NCBI GenBank assembly: GCA_039105265.1
Contig: JAPFFF010000014.1
Span: 3,162,001-3,226,000 of the forward strand
Reading direction: 5' to 3'
DNA: 64,000 nt
Source of the DNA: Tritrichomonas musculus
Taxonomy: Eukaryota; Parabasalia; Tritrichomonadida; Tritrichomonadidae
Shown here: positions 35,148 through 46,069 of the stretch, one piece after another
How the letters are laid out: each line of letters begins with the position of its first letter
Numbering within the stretch: the first letter of the stretch is position 1
Notes under the pieces: generated by a model
Database searches by the model: none
The model's input: the letters and a program-made list of their open reading frames with translations, nothing else
What the model was told of the DNA's origin: nothing
Program-made: the position numbers and the translations under genes

Positions 35148-35383
35148 AACTTTTTCACCTTTCTAAAGGCTAATAATTTTGACCTTTAAATACCTTAACA
35201 AATTAATTTTTTTTTTTTTTTAACAAAATTGAATCATTCAAAAATCCACTTTTTTAAAAGAGGCATATTAAAGAAAGACGGTCTGTGGTGAAGTGACCAT
35301 AGACGGTCTTTGAAAAAGTCGACGAAAATTTTTTTTGATATTTTTAAACGTTTTTTATTGAAAAATAAACTCAAAAAAATTCG

Positions 35384-35815
35384 AGGGATTCTTTATAGCA
35401 CATGCAACTTTTTCAGAAGAAAATAATCGTCCATTTTTTCGAGCTGTATTTTCCATAGAAAAGATTAAAAGTTCCTTGTATTTTTTATTGATTTCTTAAT
35501 TTATGCCATTTAGAGAATATGTTAAACGCGAAATAATCGAAAATTTTCAAAAATGAGATTATTATTTGATTAATATTTATTCTTAAAAATGGTTGATTTA
35601 GATTATCAAATGGCTTAATGGGCTTCCTACATTGATATAATTTAGGATTTAATGGTTAAAATCAGTATTAAATAAGAAAACAAATACTTTTAAATTATTT
35701 AAAAGGAATAAAAAAAGCATGAATAGGGGGTCATGCTATTTTGTTTAATAATTATTAATTTTAATTTCTCAAAAAGTTTATTTTAGACTATATATGCATA
35801 CAAAAAGTTCTCTGG
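35384..35815 (+). repeat. Interspersed repeat family S, copy 1
   Basis: About 430 bp that recurs inverted at 47034-47451. Shared blocks include CATGCAACTTTTTCAGAAGA, GCATGAATAGGGGGTCATGC (itself a hairpin-like string) and GCATACAAAAAGTTCTC. Moderate divergence; no coding. Confidence 0.7.
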
Positions 35816-36039
35816 GCTGTCTAAAAACCTTTTTTTATACAAATAATAATAATAAAAGTAAAAAAGTTAAATAATCAGAATTAATGATTCGTAATACTTT
35901 ATAATTACATAAAAAATAATTAAATAAGTGATTTTTAGGTCGCAAAAATATAATAATGTTTTAAAAAAAATAGTGAGAATAATGAAGTTAGAAAAGAAGC
36001 CAATAAAACAAACTAAAAACGCTACAAATAAGTGAACTG

Positions 36040-36420
36040 TATTGATAATATAGCAATTATCTTCAATTTGTTGTCTGTAGTTGTCATTATCTTCAATTAC
36101 CGTCCCTAACTCGTCATTTGTAGTTTGTCGTCATCTTAAATTCGCTAGTTGTAGTTTGTTATCATCTTTAATTTGTCATTTGTGGTCATCAATCTTCTTC
36201 AATTCTTCGTCTGTAGTTTGTCACCATCTTTAAGTCGTCATTTGTAGTTCATTATCATCTTCAATCGTCGTCTGAAGTTTGTCTCCATCTTCAATTCGTC
36301 ATCATTAGTTGCTATCATCTTCAAATGTCATCTGTAACTCATCATCTTCAAATACCATTTATAACTCATATTTTGTAACCAATTATCATCTTCAGCGAGC
36401 TGTTTTGAATCAACATTTGT
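36040..36420. repeat. Degenerate tandem array of about 35-bp units
   Basis: About ten loosely conserved repeats built from CATCTTCAATTCGTCATTTG and TAGTTTGT. Unit length drifts, so it is an old minisatellite. It is confined to the interior of the element at 35274-36597. Confidence 0.65.
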
Positions 36421-36597
36421 TCTAAGATTACTCCTGCCAATAAGAAAATTATAAAATAAAAAATGGCGCCTTTTTTTGGTCAATTTACAAGGTCAATTTT
36501 TTAAAACTTACTTTTGTTTGAAAAAGTGATTTCAATTTAAAAATTTTTCCAACTTTTTCAAAGACCGTCTGTGGTCACCTCACTATAGACCGTCTCT

Positions 36598-38185
36598 ATG
36601 AAATATTTATCTTTTTAAAATGAAAAGATAAATTGAATGAATAAAGATAGAACTTTTTGTATTACAAAATAATAATTTTTTTTATAATTTTTGAAATAAA
36701 TTTAGATACTATATATCAATATTTTTTAATATTTAATTTATATGCATTATATAATATATTCTATTATAATATTCTTTAAATTTTTCATTTTTTAAAATAT
36801 AAAATTTTCAAAATATTTTTATTACTGTGATTTTTTGCAACAGTAATAAATGCGAGCTGTATATAATTATATAAGTAATTTATATTTCATGAGGAAGAAC
36901 TCGAAATTTATCATTTTTTATATTCATATCACAAGTGATATGAATATTTTTAACCTAAAAGGCGAATTTCAAAATTTTGAAAATTATGAGTTTATGCAGG
37001 AAATTGTTTTCTAATTTTCTTCATATTGATATTAAAAATTCTATTCCCAATTCGTTCAAATCACTTTTTCCATTTTTATTGTTAATTATAAAGCATCGTG
37101 GATAAGCAAACCAAGCAAAGATTATGCATTTTTAATATTTTTTCTTAAAACTCAAGCAAATTCGCCAAATTTACTAAATAAAAGCGATTTACAAAATAAT
37201 TATCGTACAAATTCCAGTAAATAGTTGGCAGATGAAAAAACTATCGATAATTCATTTGTTTATAAGAAAAATAAAACGTACTGGAATTAATAAAAGAATT
37301 ATTTTGTAAAACAATCTTATTTAGTGAGTTTTTTGAATTTGTTTGAGCTTTAGGAAAAGACATTCTAAAATAATTATCTTTGATTGGTTTACTTTTCCAC
37401 GTTGCTCCGGGATATACCTAAGAATTGTTTTGTAAACTACTCTTATTTAGTTATTTTGGTGAGTTTATTTGTGTCTTTGGTAGAAATACTATAAAAAAAT
37501 AAATTAACCTTTTTGGTCAAAAAATTTTCATCTTTATTGGTCAATAATAAAATTCATATCATCAATGATATGAACTATACAAAAAATTGATAAAATCATA
37601 TAAGATCTCCAAATACACTCGAAAAGCATGGCCTTTTTTTATTTTATTTTTTAATAAATAAAAAAAATGAAGAACATATAAAAAAACTAAAAACTTTTGT
37701 CGACTCATTCATCTTTAAATTGATTTTTTCTTAAAAAAACATTTTTTTTCTCATTATGCATTCTATAAGATTTGAATTAAGCACTTTAATGCTATTTTTT
37801 AATATGTTAATAATATGATAAAACAATATTAGACATGTATTAAACTTTGATGAGGTTTTTTCTGTTGATCAAAAATTGCAGTTTTTTGGATTTCTTTTTT
37901 TTCTTGTTTTTCAGTATTAAAATTAAAATTATATTTTTTTGAATTTATATTTATGCTACAAATATTATATACATGATGATGGATTAATTTTTAATAAAAA
38001 ATGATCAATATTCAAGCTTTTTTTGCATAAAATAAAATTGAATTGAAAAAGAGTTTCCATACCTTTGAAAAAATTAAAAATGAAATTTGAGTTACATAAA
38101 AACAATAAATTATTTCAATTTCTAATTTTTAATTGATATTGATATAAATTGGTTTAGAGATATCATTAAAAATTAAAATGAAATT
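36598..38185. other. AT-rich stretch with palindromes, no gene
   Basis: Contains the third ATTACTG hairpin (36819-36849), a 28-bp perfect palindrome at about 36928-36955 (ATATTCATATCAC and its inverse) with a related one at 37551-37578, and a foldback element (37097-37401). No coding frame. Confidence 0.5.
37097..37401. repeat. Foldback (MITE-like) element
   Basis: CGTGGATAAGCAAACC at the left pairs with GGTTTACTTTTCCACG at the right, and imperfect complementarity continues inward for about 100 bp per arm (for example ACAAAATAATT in both). About 305 bp in all, non-coding. No target duplication found. Confidence 0.55.
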
Positions 38186-39293
38186 AAAATAACTAGGGAT
38201 GGGAAACGGGCACCGGGCGGGCAATGGGCCCGAAATAAACGTACTGCCCGGGCAAAACGGTTATTTACGTTTTTTCGGGCGAAGCAGTGCCCGTTTCCAC
38301 TTTTTTGGGCAATTGCCAGGGGCTGCCCATTTTCATAAAAAAGAATTTGGTTCGAATATTTTCCGAACTTTTTTTTTTTTTTTTAGAAAAAAGCAATGAC
38401 AAAATAAAGTATATGAATGATTTTTGTTTAAAAAAATGCATGAATTTTTTGTTTTTTTTTTTTTTTTTTTTTAATATAATTAAATTAAAAAAATCACATT
38501 TACTTATCTGATCACACAAAAATTTCATTTAGATATTATGTCATTAACATAAAAAAGCAAGTTTAACACAACAGTATAATAATATATATGCTATTCTAAC
38601 TATAAGTTCATAAATAAAACTTTTTGGAACAAATTAAATTTTGGATCATTGAAAATAAACTATACAGTTAATGAAATACTTGTGGGAATAAAAAATTATG
38701 CATTTTAAGTAAGCCTTGGTTTTTGTATTTACAATTGTATACAACTTGTCCGTTTAAAAATTACAATTGTAATTACAATTGTAAATACGTTATTTTCTCG
38801 ATATTAGTTTTTTATTTTTATCTTGATCTACTATTATTTTTTTATATTAAAAATGTTTTAAATAATTTAAAAATAAAAAGATAAAATAGTAAAATGTTTT
38901 TCAAATTAAAAAATATTATTTTTGATTCTTCATAAAATTTAAAAAAATTTATTCGTATTCAAAAAGTTTCATTGATACTACAAATCAAAAAATCGTTATT
39001 TTTTGAAAAAATACGTTAAAAATACGTTTATAGTATTTGTGATGTAAAAAAAATAAGGCCTAATTTTAAGAATAATAAAAAATCAAAATTTTTTATATAG
39101 GCGGAATGACAAACTATAGAAAAAGTTACACCATTTTTTTCTGAGGAAAATTCGTTATTCTGACTTTTTGAGTTAATTGAGAAGGCATACAAAAAGTTCT
39201 AAAATTTTCTTGTAAAGTTTTGAAAAAGTTCACTAAGATAAAACCATGAAAAAGCGCCATTTTTATAGAACTAAACCAATCAAAGAAACCGAG

Positions 39294-39773
39294 ATGACGA
39301 CATTGCCGCCCATAGCAAGACCACGATCAGCAATGCTTAGCAGCTAGCTGGTTGTAACTGCGGCGAGTCGTCATCCGGACAAAGATATCACGATTTCATC
39401 CGGAAGATCTGGAATGACGACATTGCCGCCCATAGCAAGACCACGATCAGCAATGCTTAGCAGCTAGCTGGTTGTAACTGCGGCGAGTCGTCATCCGGAC
39501 AAAGATATCACGATTTCATCCGGAAGATCTGGAATGACGACATTGCCGCCCATAGCAAGACCACGATCAGCAATGCTTAGCAGCTAGCTGGTTGTAACTG
39601 CGGCGAGTCGTCATCCGGACAAAGATATCGCGATTTCATCCGGAAGATCTGGAATGACGACATTGCCGCCCATAGCAAGACCACGATCAGCAATGCTTAG
39701 CAGCTAGCTGGTTGTAACTGCGGCGAGTCGTCATCCGGACAAAGATATCGCGATTTCATCCGGAAGATCTGGA
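39294..39773 (+). repeat. 120-bp tandem array, block L1 (4 copies)
   Basis: Four full copies of a GC-rich 120-bp unit starting ATGACGACATTGCCGCCC and ending ATCTGGA, then a variant partial copy (TTGACGACATTGCC ... GACCACGGTGG). Copies differ at only a few sites, such as ATATCACG versus ATATCGCG. The unit includes the palindrome CAGCTAGCTG. Confidence 0.95.
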
Positions 39774-40177
39774 ATTGACGACATTGCCGCCCATAGGACG
39801 ACCACGGTGGCAATAAAAAGATGAAAATAAAACAAACAAAAAAAAAACAAAATTGATTATTTAATATTATTATTACGATTTTTTAATTTTTTTATTTTGA
39901 TAAAGCTTATTTAAAATATTCTGAGTCTTCTCAGAAATTTGTTAAATTTTTTTTTATAAATATATATAACTTTTTGAAAGAATTATGGTCTTTTTATATT
40001 TATGGAAGAAGACCAAAATCTTTATTATTCAGCGAAATATCTATTTCATACGCAAAGACCTAATTCTTTAAAAGATAAAGTTCTAAAATTTTCTTGTAAA
40101 GTTTTGAAAAAGTTCACTAAGATAAAACCATGAAAAAGCGCCATTTTTATAGAACTAAACCAATCAAAGAAACCGAG

Positions 40178-40777
40178 ATGACGACATTGCCGCCCATAGC
40201 AAGACCACGATCAGCAATGCTTAGCAGCTAGCTGGTTGTAACTGCGGCGAGTCGTCATCCGGACAAAGATATCACGATTTCATCCGGAAGATCTGGAATG
40301 ACGACATTGCCGCCCATAGCAAGACCACGATCAGCAATGCTTAGCAGCTAGCTGGTTGTAACTGCGGCGAGTCGTCATCCGGACAAAGATATCACGATTT
40401 CATCCGGAAGATCTGGAATGACGACATTGCCGCCCATAGCAAGACCACGATCAGCAATGCTTAGCAGCTAGCTGGTTGTAACTGCGGCGAGTCGTCATCC
40501 GGACAAAGATATCGCGATTTCATCCGGAAGATCTGGAATGACGACATTGCCGCCCATAGCAAGACCACGATCAGCAATGCTTAGCAGCTAGCTGGTTGTA
40601 ACTGCGGCGAGTCGTCATCCGGACAAAGATATCGCGATTTCATCCGGAAGATCTGGAATGACGACATTGCCGCCCATAGCAAGACCACGATCAGCAATGC
40701 TTAGCAGCTGGCTGGTTGTAACTGCGGCGAGTCGTCATCCGGACAAAGATATCACGATTTCATCCGGAAGATCTGGA
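40178..40777 (+). repeat. 120-bp tandem array, block L2 (5 copies)
   Basis: Five copies of the same unit, again ending in the variant partial copy. The fifth copy has CAGCTGGCTGG in place of CAGCTAGCTGG, a variant seen inverted in the first copy of block R1. Confidence 0.95.
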
Positions 40778-41183
40778 ATTGACGACATTGCCGCCCATAG
40801 GACGACCACGGTGGCAATAAAAAGATGAAAATAAAACAAACAAAAAACAAACAAAATTGATTATTTAATATTATTATTACGATTTTTTAATTTTTTTATT
40901 TTGATAAAGCTTATTTAAAATATTCTGAGTCTTCTCAGAAATTTGTTAAATTTTTTTTTTTATAAATATATATAACTTTTTGAAAGAATTATGGTCTTTT
41001 TATATTTATGGAAGAAGACCAAAATCTTTATTATTCAGCGAAATATCTATTTCATACGCAAAGACCTAATTCTTTAAAAGATAAAGTTCTAAAATTTTCT
41101 TGTAAAGTTTTGAAAAAGTTCACTAAGATAAAACCATGAAAAAGCGCCATTTTTATAGAACTAAACCAATCAAAGAAACCGAG

Positions 41184-41543
41184 ATGACGACATTGCCGCC
41201 CATAGCAAGACCACGATCAGCAATGCTTAGCAGCTAGCTGGTTGTAACTGCGGCGAGTCGTCATCCGGACAAAGATATCACGATTTCATCCGGAAGATCT
41301 GGAATGACGACATTGCCGCCCATAGCAAGACCACGATCAGCAATGCTTAGCAGCTAGCTGGTTGTAACTGCGGCGAGTCGTCATCCGGACAAAGATATCG
41401 CGATTTCATCCGGAAGATCTGGAATGACGACATTGCCGCCCATAGCAAGACCACGATCAGCAATGCTTAGCAGCTAGCTGGTTGTAACTGCGGCGAGTCG
41501 TCATCCGGACAAAGATATCACGATTTCATCCGGAAGATCTGGA
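41184..41543 (+). repeat. 120-bp tandem array, block L3 (3 copies)
   Basis: Three copies, followed by the exit segment that leads into the transposase gene. This is the innermost left block, so it corresponds to the basic terminal region of the element. Confidence 0.95.
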
Positions 41544-41773
41544 ATTGACGACATTGCCGCCCATAGGACGACCACGGTGGCAATAAAAAGATGAAAATAA
41601 AACAAACAAAAAAAAAACAAAATTGATTATTTAATATTATTATTACGATTTTTTAATTTTTTTATTTTGATAAAGCTTATTTAAAATATTCTGAGTCTTC
41701 TCAGAAATTTGTTAAATTTTTTTTTTTATAAATATATATAACTTTTTGAAAGAATTATGGTCTTTTTATATTT

Positions 41774-44116
41774 ATGGAAGAAGACCAAAATCTTTATTAT
41801 TCAGCGAAATATCTATCTCATACGCAAAGACCTAATTCTTTAAAAGATAAAGGATTAAGAACATTCATTGAAATTGTTCCTTTGCATTCTCAGAATTTCA
41901 ATATCATTTCGCTAATCCTTTTCCTCGATAGCTTAACCAAAGAATTTATATGCAACAACAAAAGAGTTTATAATGACATTTTTTCGTTTAGTTGCTGTAA
42001 TAAATCAAAGATAAATACTGAAATTCAAATATTTAGCATAACTGTCAAAAACGATTTGGAAACCATTAAAGTTCTCGCTAGAGATCAACTCCTTGAAAAC
42101 CAAACTATGAAAGTTGTTACTATTGATTTTGAAGAATGTATCATGACGTCGCCATATACTTTGAAAAATAAAGAGTGTCCTTTTTTGACTCAAGATTTTT
42201 GGAATAAACAATGTAAACATAAAAATTCAATGCTTTATACTTTTTGTAATTACGTAGCTCGAAAAAATTCTAATTTTCCAATATTTATAAAATTTGCTTT
42301 TCAAAACTTTTTAGATAAAAGAACCTTGCGTAGAAGAGCCGTTAGTTTTCAAGGTTATGATGATTTTTATAAAATTTTATTGCATTTACCTGGTTTTGTT
42401 TATATTGAGATAAGTACTCAAAAAGTTCAGGACGATGGATTTGCATTTAAATTTAATAATGATTTTGCTTTTATTAAAAATATAATATGGATTATGCCTT
42501 GGGCTTTAGAAGTTATAAATTATATGCATTATTTGCAAATTGATGCTTCTTTTTATGCGCTTAAGCCTTACAAATTTTGTATATACCATTCAATTTATTT
42601 CAATTCAAGTTTTCCTTTCGCATTATCAATTGGCCCTAAAGAGAACCGTTTTTTATATATTTTATTATTTGATGGATTAAATAAGTTTTGTTTAAATAAA
42701 AATGTTTTTGAAAATAAAGTTGTTTTATCAGATTTAGGTTCTCCTATCAAAAAGTTCTGTAAATTACATTCAAATATTCAATATTTTTGTCATCGTCATA
42801 TTATACAAATATTTGGACCTAAATCATCATTAGGCATATGGGTTGCAAGGTTATTGAGATGCAAAACATATTTAATATATAAACAAGAAAAAGAATTTAT
42901 TTTAGTTGAAATGGACGAATATAAAAAAGATCCAAATTCACCTTTATTTGACGATACCGATCAAGATAATGAAAAAAAACAAAAATTAAAAGATTTTGAA
43001 ATTATGTTAAAAGATATAGATGAAGTGGAAAGAATGCCAAATAAAGAAGAAATTAAAAAAAGTGATTATTATATTGCTAATTGGGCAATATGGATTCGTT
43101 CTGACCACCATGTAGCTCGTTGTTCAAATCATTCGGAAGGTTTCCACGGAAATATCAATCAAAAATTGCCAGATTCCGGAACTCATTCATTTAAAACTGG
43201 TTTCACAACAATTGTAAATTATTTATTAAATTATATAAATAATTACTCAGATATTTGTGGAAATTCTTTTCAAAATAAACATCAAAAAATGATTCAAAAA
43301 GTTATACAAATTCTTAGCAAGAGACCAGATAATTATTTAAAATGTTCAAAAGAAAATTGTGATTGTGGTGAAGATGATTTTGTTGAATCAATTTATGGAG
43401 TGAAACTTCCTTGCATACATACAATATTAAATAATTTTTGCAAATCAGAAATATTTAATATTGTTAAAAATAGCAATGAAATTGATATTCAATATTTATT
43501 TGTTCAATCTCTCAAAAAGTTCCCCAATTATAAATTTGAAAAAAATCTTTTTAAATCAAATAGAAAAAATATAGATAGAATAATATCAATATACGAAGTT
43601 GAAAAGAATAGAAAGTTTGATAAGGAATCATTGAATATATTAGGCTCTTTTATTAATGAGTTTCTTAATTGTTTTACATATGTTTTACCAAAATTCCCAA
43701 ATATTAATCCAAATGATGCCAAATATTCTGGAAATCATTTTGATTTTCGAGCACTTGATGAAAAATTGGTTTTCAGAAAAAAGAAAGAAGAAAGTAACAC
43801 AAGTCAAAAGAAAGAAAAATTAAAACTTGAAAATTTATACGACGAAGATGACAATTTTGATTCAATGATAAAAGACTGTAATGCTGACATCGAATTAATT
43901 AAGAAAAAATACTATGAAACGAAGGCTGAAATTAAAGGAATGTATCCTCAATTATCATATCATGATATCGAAAAAATATGTTTTTCTAATTTTGTCCGCT
44001 ATGTTTTTGAAACTAGATGCGATAATTCAGGTGTCATATATTTTTTATCTAAATTCAAAATAGCAAGTTGGAAAAATGCAGATTTAGCTGCAGGTGGTAA
44101 CAGATTTTTCTCTTAA
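41774..44116 (+). CDS. MULE transposase (780 aa), intact
   Basis: Mutator-like (MULE-domain) DDE transposase that cuts and joins the ends of this element. Candidate catalytic residues: D257 in QIDASF, D320 in VVLSDLG, and E455 in SNHSEGFHGNIN. The family's C-x-H-type motif is present between the second Asp and the Glu as CHRH (339-342). Residues 1-230 would contain DNA-binding functions but show no clear zinc finger. The insert between CHRH and E455 is Asp/Glu/Lys-rich (380-430). A CSKENCDCGEDD cluster follows near residue 540. No stop or frameshift interrupts the gene. Its first ~27 codons are repeated upstream in two truncated gene starts (40001 and 41008), so the innermost start is the functional one. 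Length fits autonomous MULEs. Confidence 0.85.
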   Translation: MEEDQNLYYSAKYLSHTQRPNSLKDKGLRTFIEIVPLHSQNFNIISLILFLDSLTKEFICNNKRVYNDIFSFSCCNKSKINTEIQIFSITVKNDLETIKVLARDQLLENQTMKVVTIDFEECIMTSPYTLKNKECPFLTQDFWNKQCKHKNSMLYTFCNYVARKNSNFPIFIKFAFQNFLDKRTLRRRAVSFQGYDDFYKILLHLPGFVYIEISTQKVQDDGFAFKFNNDFAFIKNIIWIMPWALEVINYMHYLQIDASFYALKPYKFCIYHSIYFNSSFPFALSIGPKENRFLYILLFDGLNKFCLNKNVFENKVVLSDLGSPIKKFCKLHSNIQYFCHRHIIQIFGPKSSLGIWVARLLRCKTYLIYKQEKEFILVEMDEYKKDPNSPLFDDTDQDNEKKQKLKDFEIMLKDIDEVERMPNKEEIKKSDYYIANWAIWIRSDHHVARCSNHSEGFHGNINQKLPDSGTHSFKTGFTTIVNYLLNYINNYSDICGNSFQNKHQKMIQKVIQILSKRPDNYLKCSKENCDCGEDDFVESIYGVKLPCIHTILNNFCKSEIFNIVKNSNEIDIQYLFVQSLKKFPNYKFEKNLFKSNRKNIDRIISIYEVEKNRKFDKESLNILGSFINEFLNCFTYVLPKFPNINPNDAKYSGNHFDFRALDEKLVFRKKKEESNTSQKKEKLKLENLYDEDDNFDSMIKDCNADIELIKKKYYETKAEIKGMYPQLSYHDIEKICFSNFVRYVFETRCDNSGVIYFLSKFKIASWKNADLAAGGNRFFS

Positions 44117-44326
44117 CAAATTTCTGAGAAGACTCAGAATATTTTAAATAAGCTTTATCAAAAAAAAAAAAAAAAAAATAAAAATAAAAATAAAAAATAA
44201 AAATAAAAATAAAAAATAAAAAATCACAATAATATTAAATAATCAATTTTGTTTTTTTTTTTGTTTGTTTTATTTTCATCTTTTTATTGCCACCGTGGTC
44301 GTCCTATGGGCGGCAATGTCGTCAAT

Positions 44327-44686
44327 TCCAGATCTTCCGGATGAAATCGTGATATCTTTGTCCGGATGACGACTCGCCGCAGTTACAACCAGCCAGCTGC
44401 TAAGCATTGCTGATCGTGGTCTTGCTATGGGCGGCAATGTCGTCATTCCAGATCTTCCGGATGAAATCGCGATATCTTTGTCCGGATGACGACTCGCCGC
44501 AGTTACAACCAGCTAGCTGCTAAGCATTGCTGATCGTGGTCTTGCTATGGGCGGCAATGTCGTCATTCCAGATCTTCCGGATGAAATCGTGATATCTTTG
44601 TCCGGATGACGACTCGCCGCAGTTACAACCAGCTAGCTGCTAAGCATTGCTGATCGTGGTCTTGCTATGGGCGGCAATGTCGTCAT
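44327..44686 (-). repeat. 120-bp tandem array, block R1 (3 copies, inverted)
   Basis: Inverse of the left arrays, starting right after the inverted exit segment. It is preceded by an expanded A-rich microsatellite (44160-44222, AAAAATAAAAAT type), not seen at the other junctions. Confidence 0.95.
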
Positions 44687-45091
44687 CTCGGTTTCTTTGA
44701 TTGGTTTAGTTCTATAAAAATGGTGCTTTTTCATGGTTTTATCTTAGTGAACTTTTTCAAAACTTTACAAGAAAATTTTAGAACTTTATCTTTTAAAGAA
44801 TTAGGTCTTTGCGTATGAAATAGATATTTCGCTGAATAATAAAGATTTTGGTCTTCTTCCATAAATATAAAAAGACCATAATTCTTTCAAAAAGTTATAT
44901 ATATTTATAAAAAAAAAATTTAACAAATTTCTGAGAAGACTCAGAATATTTTAAATAAGCTTTATCAAAATAAAAAAATTAAAAAATCGTAATAATAATA
45001 TTAAATAATCAATTTTGTTTTTTTTTTGTTTGTTTTATTTTCATCTTTTTATTGCCACCGTGGTCGTCCTATGGGCGGCAATGTCGTCAAT

Positions 45092-45451
45092 TCCAGATCT
45101 TCCGGATGAAATCGCGATATCTTTGTCCGGATGACGACTCGCCGCAGTTACAACCAGCTAGCTGCTAAGCATTGCTGATCGTGGTCTTGCTATGGGCGGC
45201 AATGTCGTCATTCCAGATCTTCCGGATGAAATCGTGATATCTTTGTCCGGATGACGACTCGCCGCAGTTACAACCAGCTAGCTGCTAAGCATTGCTGATC
45301 GTGGTCTTGCTATGGGCGGCAATGTCGTCATTCCAGATCTTCCGGATGAAATCGTGATATCTTTGTCCGGATGACGACTCGCCGCAGTTACAACCAGCTA
45401 GCTGCTAAGCATTACTGATCGTGATCATGCTATGGGCGGCAATGTCGTCAT
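45092..45451 (-). repeat. 120-bp tandem array, block R2 (3 copies, inverted)
   Basis: Outermost right block, three inverted copies. The last copy carries small changes (ATTACTGATCGTGATCATGC) absent from the other blocks. Confidence 0.95.
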
Positions 45452-46069
45452 CTCGGTTTCTTTGATTGGTTTAGTTCTATAAAAATGGCGCTTTTTCATG
45501 GTTTTATCTTAGTGAACTTTTTCAAAACTTTACAAGAAAATTTTAGAACTTTTTGTATGCCTTCTCAATTAACTCAAAAAGTCAGAATAACGAATTTTCC
45601 TCAGAAAAAAATGGTGTAACTTTTTCTATAGTTTGTCACTTCGCCTTTTATATATGCCAAAAAAAGAGTAAAAAAAAGTGATAATATTTTCATTTAAACA
45701 AGATTATAAAAAAATCATTTTCTTATTGTTTATAAAAAATGAAAAATAAATTGTAATCATAATGATATGAATAAATATTTTCAACATGGAATATAGGTGG
45801 AGAAATTGAAAAAAAAAAAAAAAAAAAAGATTCTACGAAAATCGAACAAGCAGCTTTTACTATTTCATAAAATTTACGGGCAGGAAAGAAAATGATGAAC
45901 GGGCAATCAATTTAACAATCAAATGGGCAAGAACGAGAAAAAACGGGCAATGTAAAAAAGACGTTTGTGCCCATTCTTGCCCGGTGATATGACCAATCTG
46001 ACATTGCCCGGGCACGTTTCGGGCGCCCGTTTCCCATCCCTAAAAATAACTGTCGAAAATACAATAGTT

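Larger units (their letters stand above)
35274..36597. mobile_element. Non-autonomous element with AGACGGTCT-type inverted ends
   Basis: The left end has two AGACGGTCT motifs 28 bp apart around GTGGTGAAGTGACC; the right end is the inverse with a few mismatches, and AAAAAGT follows inward on both sides. The 1.3-kb interior holds a copy of another repeat (35384-35815) and a degenerate tandem array (36040-36420). No clear target duplication and no gene. Confidence 0.65.
39091..45654 (+). mobile_element. Autonomous Mutator-like element (MULE) with amplified terminal regions
   Basis: Element 39100-45645 (6546 bp) flanked by exact 9-bp duplications TTTTATATA (39091-39099, 45646-45654), the MULE signature length. 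The outer ends are inverted: GGCGGAATGACAAACTATAG and CTATAGTTTGTCACTTCGCC. The terminal region (entry segment, 120-bp array, exit segment ending CTGAGTCTTCTCAG) is present three times in tandem on the left and twice, inverted, on the right. Each extra left unit, and the outer right unit, also carries a copy of about the first 27 codons of the transposase gene. One intact transposase gene (41774-44116) lies in the centre. Near-identity of the repeats suggests recent activity or homogenisation. Confidence 0.9.
38186..46050. mobile_element. hAT-like element, interrupted by a MULE
   Basis: Element 38194-46042 with ends TAGGGATGGGAAACGGGC and its inverse, flanked by exact 8-bp duplications AAAATAAC (38186-38193 and 46043-46050). 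The A-G-G-G start and 8-bp duplication are typical of hAT elements. GGGC/GCCC-rich subterminal repeats (38200-38335 and 45880-46025) are likely transposase-binding clusters. Without the inserted MULE and its duplicated 9-mer it is about 1.3 kb and has no transposase, so it is non-autonomous. Confidence 0.85.

Noticed and set aside
38199-38528. Small frames on both strands near the hAT-like left end
   Set aside because: They are produced by GGGC repeats and long T runs; no family features.
39294-45451. CRISPR-like reading of the 120-bp repeats
   Set aside because: Units are contiguous with no spacers, far too long for CRISPR repeats, and lie in the ends of a eukaryotic MULE.
45965-46069. N-terminal extension of the Tc1-like transposase frame into the hAT-like end
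   Set aside because: Bases up to 46042 belong to the hAT terminus, and the following 8 are its target duplication; the transposase part begins later.
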